From: JBDTVS01 sp040007095
GTDB taxonomy: Bacteria > Acidobacteriota > Vicinamibacteria > Vicinamibacterales > CAVVIG01
Direction of reading: 5' to 3'
DNA: 64,000 bases
Assembly: GCA_040007095.1 (NCBI GenBank)
Contig: JBDTVS010000105.1
Coordinates: forward strand, 24,865 to 88,864
Positions 1 to 8,361 of this stretch are shown in pieces. Under the pieces are notes generated by a model. The model searched no databases. It was not told the DNA's origin and saw only the letters and a program-made list of their open reading frames with translations. Each line of letters begins with the position of its first letter. Positions within the stretch are counted from its first letter, which is position 1. The translations under genes and the position numbers were made by a program.

Positions 1-2334
1 CTCGGCACCGGCAACCAGTCCCGATACAGCAACGATTCCATCGCCGAATTCCAGTTCATCTCGAACCGGTTCGACGCGACGCAGGGCCGGTCTTCCGGCG
101 TGCAGGTCAATGCGATCACCAGATCGGGCACCAACATGTTTGCCGGCTCGCTGGTCGGCAACTTCCGCGACAGCAAGTTCAACGCCGAGGATCCCGTGCT
201 GAAACAGGTGCTGCCGTACGCGAATCAGCAGATCAGCGGGACGTTCGGCGGTCCGATCCTCGAGAACCGTCTGCACTTCTTTGCCAACTACGAATACGAG
301 CGCCAGCCGCTGACGTCGATTTGGAATACGCCGTACCCGCAATTCAACGTCTCGCTGAGCGGCATCAGAAACGTCAGGCTCGGCGGGGTGCGCGTGGACG
401 AGCAGGTATCGTCGAGGATGCGGTTGATGGGAAAGGTCTCGCGGTCGACGTTGTTCGAGCCGTTCGGTCCAGGTACTTCCAACCATCCCTCCGCGACGAA
501 CAGCAACGACGAGCACAACACCGACGTCATTGGCCAGGTCACCAATGTGCTCAGCAATCGCGCGCTGAACGAAGTCCGGGTGGGTTACGCCTCCTACGGC
601 ATCAACCAGCAAAGTCTGACGAGCTGGTCGAACCACTGGCAGGCGCAAAACGGCATTACCACCGACGGCCCGAGCATCACGTTCACCGGCTTTTCGTTCA
701 ACCGGAACAACAACCTGCCGCGCTATCGCGACCAGAGCTCGTTCAGCATTCGCGACGATTTCACGCTGTCCTACGAGGCCGGTGGTCGTCACGACCTGAA
801 GCTGGGCGGCGAGTACCTGCGTGTGCTGGACGAGACGCGCAATTGCAACCGGTGCGGCGGCGTGATTACCGCCCAAGGCGGGCCCGTGCCGGCCAACATC
901 GAGGCGCTCTTCCCGGATGCGTTCAACGCCGACACGTGGAACCTCGCCGCCATCTCGAACATCACGACCCGCTATACCGTTGGCGTGTCGGACTCGTCGG
1001 CGTTTCTCACCCCGATTCACATGTGGAAGTACGGCGGGTGGGCGCAGGACAACTGGAAGGTGGCGTCGGGCCTGACGCTGAACCTCGGCATTCGCTACGA
1101 CCTGATCTGGAACGCGTTCGCGCAGAACGTCACCTTCCCGCCCTTCGAGATGGCCGATCGGCCGCAGGACGCGAACAACTTTCAACCGCGCGCCGGCTTT
1201 GCCTACCAGATCGGCGACAAGACGGTCGTGCGGGGGGGCACCGGGCTGTACTACAACGACATCCTGAACACGAACGTCCTGTGGCCGATGAGCCCCCTGA
1301 CGATCGCCGTGATTGCGGTGGACAACGATCGCACGCGGCCGGATTTCGCGGCCAACCCGTTCAACGGGCCACTGCCGACCTACGACCAAGCGCTCCAGCG
1401 ATTCTGCAACGTCAACAACGTGCCCGGGTGTCTGCTGCGCGATCTCCAGGAACAAGCGCCGATACCGGACTACGCGCACGTGACGCACAGTGTGCAAAGC
1501 TCGATCGGCTTCGCGCGCCAGTTCGGCACGGACATCGCGCTCGAAATGGACTACGTCAACACGCGCAGTCGCGACGAGAAGTCGATCCAGGACAACGTCA
1601 ACATTACGTTCGATCCCGCGACCGGCATCCCCTATCCGTACTCGAACGCCGCACGCCGCGCCTTTCCACTCTATGGAGTCGTCGGGATGATTCCACATAC
1701 CGGGCAGTCCGACTATCACGGCCTGCAGACGAGCGTCACCAAACGCATGAGCCATCGCTGGCAGGGATCGCTCACCTACACATTGGCCGGCCTCTGGGAC
1801 CAGGATCCGCAGCCCATCAGCGGCTTCACCCAGGTCTCGTTCCCCGTGGTCCAGGATCTGGGTGGTGAACGGTCGCTGGCGGAATCCGACCAGCGGCATC
1901 GGCTGGTGTTCAACGGCATCTGGCAGGTCAGCCACGGCTTCCAGGTGAGCGGGCTCTATTTCTACGGCTCGGGTCAGCGGTCACAGATTGTCTGCGGCTG
2001 CGACGCGCGCGGGCTGCAAATCGTGAGCGTCGATCGCCTGCGCAACGCCGCGGCGGCGGCCAGGGTCGGTGCGGAAGTGGGCTCGATCATCCCGCGCGAA
2101 TCCTTCGTCGGCGCACCCATCCACCGTGTCGACATCCGGCTTCAGCAGCGCGTGCCACTCGGCGGCCAGCGGTCGATCGACGGGTTCCTCGACATCTTCA
2201 ACGCCTTCAACCGGGCGAATTACGGAAGCTACGAGTTGAGGGAAAACAATGCGGCGTTCGGCCAGCCGACACAGAGCACGAATCTGTCTTTCGCGCCGCG
2301 CACCTTGCAGCTGGGCTTCCGGTTCAGGTTCTGA
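1..2334 (+). CDS. TonB-dependent receptor (Oar-like), 5'-truncated
   Basis: The frame is open from the first base of the window, so the gene starts upstream and 777 C-terminal residues are visible. These are the rear part of the plug and the 22-strand-type beta barrel of an outer-membrane TonB-dependent receptor of the Oar-like class. The visible start (SIAEFQFISNRFDAT) matches the plug of the next gene almost word for word, and the last residues (LQLGFRFRF) give the aromatic C-terminus expected of an outer-membrane barrel. A conserved CNRCGG pair lies about residue 280. It is followed after 141 bp by a full-length paralogue in the same orientation. The ligand is unknown; in this class it is often a glycan, peptide or protein-derived nutrient. 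Confidence 0.93.
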   Translation, partial: LGTGNQSRYSNDSIAEFQFISNRFDATQGRSSGVQVNAITRSGTNMFAGSLVGNFRDSKFNAEDPVLKQVLPYANQQISGTFGGPILENRLHFFANYEYERQPLTSIWNTPYPQFNVSLSGIRNVRLGGVRVDEQVSSRMRLMGKVSRSTLFEPFGPGTSNHPSATNSNDEHNTDVIGQVTNVLSNRALNEVRVGYASYGINQQSLTSWSNHWQAQNGITTDGPSITFTGFSFNRNNNLPRYRDQSSFSIRDDFTLSYEAGGRHDLKLGGEYLRVLDETRNCNRCGGVITAQGGPVPANIEALFPDAFNADTWNLAAISNITTRYTVGVSDSSAFLTPIHMWKYGGWAQDNWKVASGLTLNLGIRYDLIWNAFAQNVTFPPFEMADRPQDANNFQPRAGFAYQIGDKTVVRGGTGLYYNDILNTNVLWPMSPLTIAVIAVDNDRTRPDFAANPFNGPLPTYDQALQRFCNVNNVPGCLLRDLQEQAPIPDYAHVTHSVQSSIGFARQFGTDIALEMDYVNTRSRDEKSIQDNVNITFDPATGIPYPYSNAARRAFPLYGVVGMIPHTGQSDYHGLQTSVTKRMSHRWQGSLTYTLAGLWDQDPQPISGFTQVSFPVVQDLGGERSLAESDQRHRLVFNGIWQVSHGFQVSGLYFYGSGQRSQIVCGCDARGLQIVSVDRLRNAAAAARVGAEVGSIIPRESFVGAPIHRVDIRLQQRVPLGGQRSIDGFLDIFNAFNRANYGSYELRENNAAFGQPTQSTNLSFAPRTLQLGFRFRF

Positions 2335-2475
2335 CGAGCGTCCCGTAGTTCCCATGATCAGGGACCTTGATTTGGGCTTCCTTTTGACGTTCTAGTTCTC
2401 TTCCGGCGTCGCTCGTCAACACGTCGCCGGGGTCGGGCCATCCACCCCCGGCGATCCGTCTTGCGGAGGGACTCC

Positions 2476-5379
2476 ATGTCAATCAGCAGAGTCGGTGGAT
2501 TGCTCGTCGTGGTCATCCTTTCCCTGGCGCGCACGGTGTCCGCGCAGGAAGCCACTCTCAGCGGAACCGTGACCGATTCGACCGGCGCCGTGCTTCCCGG
2601 CGTCACGGTCCGGGCCGTCCAGGAGGCCACCGGTAACACGTTCGAGGCGGTCACCGACGAGCGCGGGGGCTTCCGCATCGCCGTCCGCGTCGGCACCTAT
2701 CGACTGGCCGCCGAACTTTCGGGTTTCACGGGCGTCATGCGAAGGGGAGTGGATCTGCTCGTCGGTCAGGCGGCGGTCATCAACCTGCAGATGGCGCCGG
2801 GCGGCGTCGCCGAGGCCGTCACCGTCACCGGCCAGACGCCGCTGCTCGAGACGACGACGTCGAGTCTCGGCGGCAACGTCGACCCGCGCCAGGTGCAGGA
2901 ACTGCCGGTGAACGGGCGGAACTGGATGGCGCTCGCGTTGGTGGCGCCGGGCAGTCGGACCAGCACCACGAACGCGACGACGCCGCTGCCGGACAGAAAC
3001 GGCGGCGAAGCGCGCGAATTCCAGCTCAATGTCGACGGCCAGCAGGTGTCGGCTGACATCGGCGTCGGCGGCCAGCCGAAGTACAGCCAGGATGCGATTG
3101 CCGAATTCCAGTTCATCTCCAACCGGTTCGACGCGACCATGGGCCGATCGACCGGCGTGCAGGTGAACGCGATCAGCAAATCGGGCACCAATCTGTTCTC
3201 GGGTCTGGTCCGCGGCAACTTCCGCAACAGCCGCTTCAACGCGGAAAATCCGGTCCTCGGTCGGGTCGAGCCGATCGACAACCAGCAGTACAGCTCGACC
3301 TTCGGCGGTCCGATCGCGAAGGACCGGCTCCATTTCTTCGTCAACTACGAATACGAGCGCGAGCCGAGAACCAGCATCTGGAACACTCCGTACCCGACCT
3401 TCAACATCGAGCTGACCGGCGTCAACGATCAGAAAAAAGGCGGCGTGCGCCTGGACTATCAGCTGTCGCCGCAGACGCGCCTGATGGGGAAGGTGTCGGG
3501 AGGACGGCTGTTCGAGCCGTTCACCCTCGGCAACCAGAGCCATCCGGCCGCCACCGGGACCAACAACGAGTACAACGACGAGTATCTCGGCCAATTGACA
3601 CGGGTGCTGAGCAACCGGGCGCTCAACGAGATCAGAGTGGGTAAAGCGGTGTTCGGCCTGTCCAACGCGAACCTGACGACGTGGTCGAAGCACTGGCAGG
3701 CGCCCAACGGCATCAACACCGGATCGCCGCGCATCACCTTCAACGGCTTTGCGATCGGCGGCAACCAGTTCTATCCGCGCCACCAGGATCAATGGGTCTG
3801 GAACGCGCGCGACGACTTCACCTACTCGTACAACGCCGGCGGCCACCACGATCTGAAAATCGGCGGCGAGTTCCTGCACCGCCACCAGATTCAAGCCAAC
3901 TGCCGCCAGTGCATGGGCACCATCAACGCGACCAACGGCGCGGTGCCCGCCAATCTCGAAGCGCTGTTTCCGGATCCATTCAATGCCGACACGTGGAATC
4001 TGGCCGCCATCTCGCCACTCGTTCGCAGCTATGCGATCGGGGTCGGCGACTTCGACGTCCATCTGTACTCGAAGAAGATCGCGACCTGGGTGCAGGACGA
4101 CTGGCAGGCCTCCAGCCGGCTGACCCTCAATCTCGGCGTGCGCTACGACCTGGAGCTGGGGGTGTTCGCCAACGACGTGGCGTTGCCGCCATTCCAGGAG
4201 GCGGGACGTCCAAACGACAAGGACAACGTCGAGCCGCGCGCCGGCTTTGCCTATCGGCTGACCGATCGCACGGTGGTGCGCGGCGGCTCGGGGCTCTACT
4301 ACGGCGATGCCATCGGCGCGGATCAATCGTTTGCCACCGGCAACGCCCAGATCGCGGTGATTCAGTACAACAACGACGGCCGGGCGGACTTCGCCGCGAA
4401 TCCGACCAACGGCCTGCCGCTGCCGACGTATGCGCAGGCGCTGCCGCAATTCTGCTCGACCAATACCGCCGCCTTCGACGTCTGGCGGGCGCGTAATTTC
4501 ACGGGCACCGCGCCCTGCCTGTTGCGCGCCGTCCAGGAATTCGTCGGGCTGCCGCAGTACGTGCACCTGCCGCGTACCTGGCAGACCACGATCGGATTCC
4601 AGCATCAGTTCGGCGACACGATGGCGCTCGAGGCCGACTACGTGTACAGCCAGGGACGCGACGAGAAGGATGTCGTCGACAACATCAACCTGGCGTTCAA
4701 TCCGGCGACCGGGGTCAACTATCCCGTGACCGATCGCGCCAGGCTGCCGTTCCCTGACTGGGGTGTCGTCTCGATGAACACCCATCTTGGCCGCTCGGCG
4801 TATCACGGCGTGCAGACCGGGTTCACCAAACGGTTCAGCCACCGGTGGCAGGCCTCGGCGACCTACACGTTGTCGGGCCTGTGGAATGCGGACACGAAGC
4901 CGTTCGGCGGGCTGACGCAGCTGACCTTCGACACCGCTCCCGATCTCGGCGGCGAATGGAGTCTATCGGCCGACGATCAGCGTCACCGCGCGGTGTTCAA
5001 CGGCATCTGGCAGGTGGGTCACGGCTTCCAGTTGAGCGGGCTCCACTTCCTGGGCGCGGGCCTTCGCCTTGCACCGACCTACGGCGGCGATCTGCGCAAC
5101 ACCGGCGCGCCGCCGGCGGGCGGCGGCCGCCTGCGCCCCGACGGCACGATAGTCGCGCGCAACTCTCTGCTGGCGCCGGCGCAGAATCGGACCGACTTGC
5201 GGCTGCAGCAGCGGATCCCGCTGCACGGCCGCGCGTCGATTGACGCCATTGCCGAGGTCTTCAACATCTTCAACCGGCCCAATTTCGCGATCGGCACGGT
5301 GGAGAACAACGCACAGTACCTGCAGAACGTGACGGCGCAGACGCGCACGATGCAGTTCGGGTTCCGCCTGACGTACTGA
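2476..5379 (+). CDS. TonB-dependent receptor with carboxypeptidase-regulatory-like N-terminal domain (Oar-like)
   Basis: This 967-residue outer-membrane receptor starts at an ATG six bases behind a GGAGGG ribosome site at 2465-2470. A signal peptide of about 25 residues ends in VSA/QEA. Residues 28-110 form a carboxypeptidase-regulatory-like domain (GTVTDSTGAVLPGVTVRAV), followed by a plug (VTVTGQTPLLETTTSSLG) and a long barrel ending in MQFGFRLTY. It is a close paralogue of the truncated upstream gene over the whole shared length (for example both carry SIWNTPYP and KVS blocks), which points to a local tandem duplication. No TonB/ExbBD, SusD-like or enzyme partner is adjacent, so the substrate cannot be inferred. 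Product class is certain; ligand is not. Confidence 0.95.
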   Translation: MSISRVGGLLVVVILSLARTVSAQEATLSGTVTDSTGAVLPGVTVRAVQEATGNTFEAVTDERGGFRIAVRVGTYRLAAELSGFTGVMRRGVDLLVGQAAVINLQMAPGGVAEAVTVTGQTPLLETTTSSLGGNVDPRQVQELPVNGRNWMALALVAPGSRTSTTNATTPLPDRNGGEAREFQLNVDGQQVSADIGVGGQPKYSQDAIAEFQFISNRFDATMGRSTGVQVNAISKSGTNLFSGLVRGNFRNSRFNAENPVLGRVEPIDNQQYSSTFGGPIAKDRLHFFVNYEYEREPRTSIWNTPYPTFNIELTGVNDQKKGGVRLDYQLSPQTRLMGKVSGGRLFEPFTLGNQSHPAATGTNNEYNDEYLGQLTRVLSNRALNEIRVGKAVFGLSNANLTTWSKHWQAPNGINTGSPRITFNGFAIGGNQFYPRHQDQWVWNARDDFTYSYNAGGHHDLKIGGEFLHRHQIQANCRQCMGTINATNGAVPANLEALFPDPFNADTWNLAAISPLVRSYAIGVGDFDVHLYSKKIATWVQDDWQASSRLTLNLGVRYDLELGVFANDVALPPFQEAGRPNDKDNVEPRAGFAYRLTDRTVVRGGSGLYYGDAIGADQSFATGNAQIAVIQYNNDGRADFAANPTNGLPLPTYAQALPQFCSTNTAAFDVWRARNFTGTAPCLLRAVQEFVGLPQYVHLPRTWQTTIGFQHQFGDTMALEADYVYSQGRDEKDVVDNINLAFNPATGVNYPVTDRARLPFPDWGVVSMNTHLGRSAYHGVQTGFTKRFSHRWQASATYTLSGLWNADTKPFGGLTQLTFDTAPDLGGEWSLSADDQRHRAVFNGIWQVGHGFQLSGLHFLGAGLRLAPTYGGDLRNTGAPPAGGGRLRPDGTIVARNSLLAPAQNRTDLRLQQRIPLHGRASIDAIAEVFNIFNRPNFAIGTVENNAQYLQNVTAQTRTMQFGFRLTY

Positions 5380-5403
5380 GAGCGCGTTGCGAAATTCGAC
5401 AAT

Positions 5404-5483
5404 GAACCACCAAGGGCACAAAGATCACCAAGAAGACCGAGAGATTCTTTGTGTTCTTTGTGTTCTTCGTGTCTTGGTGGTTC
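5404..5483. repeat. Imperfect inverted repeat built from ACCACCAAG / CACAAAGA units
   Basis: Arms at 5404-5414 and 5473-5483 are perfectly complementary over 11 bases (GAACCACCAAG / CTTGGTGGTTC), and the inner sequence continues as imperfectly pairing short units related to CACAAAGA. It sits between the convergent ends of the receptor gene and the amidohydrolase gene and could act as a bidirectional terminator. Related ACCACCGAG-type hairpins are seen at 48094-48157 and 60905-60971. Confidence 0.7.
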
Positions 5484-5581
5484 CTGATTTCAGTTCTGCA
5501 ACGCGTTCTCGCTTTGTCTTGTTGACGTCGTGACTTCGCGCTTTCGTGTTGGCATTTTGGGAAATCGAAGCGTCCGTTTCA

Positions 5582-6664
5582 CTAGGTGATCCGCAACAGC
5601 TTCATCGCGTTGCCGCCGAGGATCGCCTCCTTGTCGGCATTGCTCAGAAACGGCGCGTTCAGGATCAGGTCGACCGTCGCCGGCCAGTTGAAGGGGACGT
5701 CGGTCCCATACACGATTTGACCGACGCCCATTTCCGCGACCAGATGGCGGAGTCCTTCTTCTGAAAAGATCATCGTATCGATGAGGAGCTCCCGCTTGAA
5801 ATACTCCCGCGGGTGTTTCTTGTTGGCGCAGTTGGCACTCGCCCGCACATCGCAGGCCGCATCCATTCGTCCCAGGTACGACGGCAGATAGCCGCCGGCA
5901 TGTGCGCCGCAGATCCGCAGTGCCGGAAATTTGTCGAGCGTCCCGTCAAAGATCAGACGCGTGAAGAAGTACGTCGTCTCGAGCGGGTTGCCGATGATGT
6001 TGCCCAGATCGCCGCGGCCGCGCAACGCGCCTTCGCGGAGGATGTTGTCCGCCCCCCCGGGGTGCATGAAGACCAGCGCGCCGAGCTCCGCGGCCTTGGC
6101 CCAGAACGGATCGTACTTGGGCAAGGACAGGTCTTCGCCATTAACGTGGCCGCCAATCGACGCGCCGCGCAGCCCCAGCTGCTTGACGGCATGTTCCAGT
6201 TGCTCCGCCGCGAGATCCGGATGCTGCAAGGAGACAGAGGCGAGCGCGACGAAACGATCGGGATGGGAGGCGACCCACTGCGCGAGGCCCTCGTTCTGCA
6301 CCTGTACGATCCGGCGGGCAAGGTCGCGATCGGCGGCGTACCACCAGTAGCCGTTGATGGTCAGCGCCTGCACGTCGACGCCCTGCTGGTCCATGAGCTG
6401 CAGGCGCTTCGGCCCCAGGATGCTGTCGCCGCCGCCGCGCGCGTTGTTCGCGAGCGGCGTGCCTTTCACGACCTCTGCGACCTCGGGCACGACGCCGTGA
6501 CAGTGAAGATCGACGACCTTGATGCGCCGGCCCGCGATCGAAACCTGGCGCCGGCCCGGCGCGGTCTGCAGCGATGGCCTCGCGGCCGCGAGGCTTCGGC
6601 CTGCAGCAACCAGTCCCGCCGCCCCGCCCGCGGCCGTCTTGAAGAAGTCCCTGCGATTCGGCAT
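5582..6664 (-). CDS. Tat-exported amidohydrolase (Amidohydro_2 / ACMSD-like)
   Basis: This 360-residue protein begins MPNRRDFFKTAAGG, a twin-arginine signal, so it is probably folded in the cytoplasm and exported. The start at 6664 is chosen because AAAGGAG lies 6 bases upstream (6671-6677) and the Tat motif follows at once. The mature part is an Amidohydro_2 TIM barrel: DLHCH supplies the first metal-binding histidines (about residue 52), FMHPGG and CGAHAGG supply further histidines, and VYGTD near the C-terminus supplies the catalytic aspartate. Relatives include aminocarboxymuconate-semialdehyde and gamma-resorcylate decarboxylases and assorted hydrolases, so the reaction (decarboxylation or hydrolysis of an aromatic or lactone) is not settled. 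It is transcribed alone, convergent with the receptor gene. Confidence 0.88.
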   Translation of the reverse strand: MPNRRDFFKTAAGGAAGLVAAGRSLAAARPSLQTAPGRRQVSIAGRRIKVVDLHCHGVVPEVAEVVKGTPLANNARGGGDSILGPKRLQLMDQQGVDVQALTINGYWWYAADRDLARRIVQVQNEGLAQWVASHPDRFVALASVSLQHPDLAAEQLEHAVKQLGLRGASIGGHVNGEDLSLPKYDPFWAKAAELGALVFMHPGGADNILREGALRGRGDLGNIIGNPLETTYFFTRLIFDGTLDKFPALRICGAHAGGYLPSYLGRMDAACDVRASANCANKKHPREYFKRELLIDTMIFSEEGLRHLVAEMGVGQIVYGTDVPFNWPATVDLILNAPFLSNADKEAILGGNAMKLLRIT

Positions 6665-7038
6665 GGCGTGCTCCTTTGGACCTTGCGGCGACATCGAGGT
6701 CGGGCGGACCATCTCGCAATCCAACGTCGAACGCGCTCGCAACAGCGACGCGCTTGATGGTGGGTACTGTCGTGCCCCGGCCGCCGGGCCACCAGCGCGA
6801 GGGCATATTCTATACACTTGACATAATTTCCGTTCGGCTCTAAAAACCTGGGCTGGATCGGTTTGAAATGAACGACCGGGCGCCGAGCACGCCGACCCAA
6901 CGTGGTGTTCGTCTCGGTGCCTGGCGGGGTGATCCTGCGCGACCAGGTCGCGGCCGCCGAACCCGGCCAGGAACCGAGAAGCCGGACGGCGTGTCCCGGC
7001 TGCCTGAAATCATCAGCCGACCTCAAGGGGGAGGGTTC
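6665..7038. other. Intergenic region without a gene; promoter-like site inside
   Basis: I see no credible coding sequence here. The left end holds the ribosome site of the minus-strand amidohydrolase. A plus-strand sigma70-like site is listed separately. The rest is featureless GC-rich sequence leading into the decayed hydrolase gene. Confidence 0.5.
6818..6846 (+). promoter_or_regulatory. Putative sigma70 promoter
   Basis: A perfect TTGACA (6818-6823) is followed after 17 bases by TAAAAA (6841-6846), a 4/6 match to the -10 consensus, in a locally AT-rich patch. It points toward the decayed hydrolase gene at 7039 and DUF6152 at 7621. It may be the old promoter of the dead gene. Confidence 0.35.
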
Positions 7039-7587
7039 ATGAAGCCGTGGATGTCACTCGTGGGCCCGGTCCCCCTGCTGGTCCTGAGCGGTGCCCGGCA
7101 TCGGGCGAGCGATCAGCGCGCCGCACCGAACGCCGCTCCGCCGGCCTCGATTCCCCCTGTCTCATCAAGACCCAGGTCCAGTCCGCCGGCGCCAGCCCGG
7201 CTCTTGCGCGCGACGCCGTCATCGCGCCGCTCGAGCGAATCGGCACACCGGTTATTCTGATGACTCACTCTCAAGGTGGGGGCATCGGCTTCGAGGTCAC
7301 CGAAGCGCTGGGAACCCAAATTCTTGGGGGCTGACTACGGGCCGTTTCGAGTACGATCCACCGGCGGCGCGGCCTGCGGATTTGCAGGTGTCGCTCGAGG
7401 AGAAACAGGAGCGGCCCGACGAGGCCCGCTGCTGGCTGCAGGTGGCGCCGGCGCGCAGTGAAATGGAAGAATATCCACCGTCGGCATCGGCGGCAACCGC
7501 CACATGATGATGCTCGAGAGGAACAGCGACGAGATCATCAAGTTCATCGTAAGCTGGATGCAAAAGAACATGACAGCGGCGTCGTGA
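7039..7587 (+). pseudogene. Decayed alpha/beta hydrolase gene (frameshifts plus internal deletion)
   Basis: Pieces of one alpha/beta hydrolase lie in three frames. An ATG at 7039 with a hydrophobic leader (MKPWMSLVGPVPLLVL) starts in frame 1. The nucleophile elbow APLERIGTPVILMTHSQGG (HSQGG at 7266-7280) is in frame 3. GLTTGRFEYDPPAARP and EEKQERPDEARCWLQ (about 7320-7440) are in frame 2. The usual C-terminal catalytic-histidine block GIGGNRHMMMLERNSDEI is back in frame 1 and ends at TGA 7585-7587. In intact relatives about 60 residues separate the HSQGG and YDPP blocks, and about 40 separate the CWLQ and GNGHMMM blocks; both are shortened here. No single frame can yield an active enzyme, although Ser and His motifs survive. 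Assignment rests on recognised family motifs. Confidence 0.8.
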
Positions 7588-7620
7588 GGGAAATTCAAGG
7601 GGAACAGTGGAGGTCATTTT

Positions 7621-8049
7621 ATGAACAACAGATCACTTTGCGCGGCGGTGTTGGCTACCGGTCTGTTCTTGATGGCAGCGCCGATCGTCGCCCATCACGG
7701 AGATGCGGGACGCTACGATGAGACCCCGTTCATCGTCACGGGAACGGTGGCGGAGATAAAGCTGACCAATCCCCATTCGATCCTGGTCTTCGACGTGACG
7801 GATTCGAGCGGCAAAGTCGTGCGGTGGCAGGCCGAGATGGGCGGCGGGAACCAGCTGACCAAACAGTTCGGCTGGAGCAAGGACATGCCGAAGATCGGCG
7901 AGAAAGTCACGCTCAACGGGCGGAAAGTCAAAAGCGGCGCGCCCTACATGAACATGACCGAGAAAGCCCAGATCGTCCTGACGGACAGCGGCAAGGAAAT
8001 CTTCCGAACGATGAATTTCGGCGAGCCGGCGCCCGCGGCGAAGCCCTAA
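7621..8049 (+). CDS. Secreted DUF6152 family protein, copy 1
   Basis: This 142-residue protein has a signal peptide (residues 1-24, ending VAHHG) and a small beta-rich domain of the DUF6152 family. The diagnostic features are AHHG right after the signal, a KLTNPHS block, a VVRWQAEMGG block and a GEKVTLNG block. The ATG is preceded by GGAGG (7609-7613). The family is found mainly in Acidobacteriota and Proteobacteria and has no established function; conserved His residues after the signal hint at metal binding (inference). Unlike the other two DUF6152 genes of this window it has no Trp-rich partner beside it. A structured repeat begins 2 bases after its stop. Confidence 0.88.
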   Translation: MNNRSLCAAVLATGLFLMAAPIVAHHGDAGRYDETPFIVTGTVAEIKLTNPHSILVFDVTDSSGKVVRWQAEMGGGNQLTKQFGWSKDMPKIGEKVTLNGRKVKSGAPYMNMTEKAQIVLTDSGKEIFRTMNFGEPAPAAKP

Positions 8050-8051
8050 CC

Positions 8052-8213
8052 AGCAGCCCGTGGCGAACGTCTGGCTGCATTCGACCGGCGTGTATCCCCG
8101 CCGGCTGCCTTGCTGCTCGCTCACATTCTTCCGTATTATCGGTCGTCGCGTCGGACCGGGACGGGGCGCCTCGCCCGTCCCGGTGCGACGCCAGACGTTC
8201 ACCACGGGCTGCT
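8052..8213. repeat. Structured repeat with 23-base terminal inverted repeats
   Basis: Ends at 8052-8074 and 8191-8213 are reverse complements at 22 of 23 positions. Inside lies an 11-base perfect hairpin, ACCGGGACGGG (8155-8165) with CCCGTCCCGGT (8174-8184). The element starts 2 bases after the DUF6152 stop. A shorter relative lies at 57749-57817, whose last 33 bases match 8181-8213 at 29 positions. It encodes nothing and looks like a MITE- or REP-class repeat. Confidence 0.75.
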
Positions 8214-8361
8214 AACAATACCCGGCGCCTGGGAGCAAGCCCGGACGCGCAAGGTCAATCGGCTGCGGATTCCGGGACCACAGCTTCGGGAAACTGCTTG
8301 TCCGAAACATTTTTCCGAAGCCAGCAGGTTGGATTCCGACCGCCGGCAAGTTGGAGGGGGA

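Noticed and set aside
2479..4842. Minus-strand open frame of almost 800 codons across the second TonB receptor
   Set aside because: It is antisense to a certain gene in GC-rich DNA, is Arg/Val/Ala-rich without motifs, and has no ribosome site.
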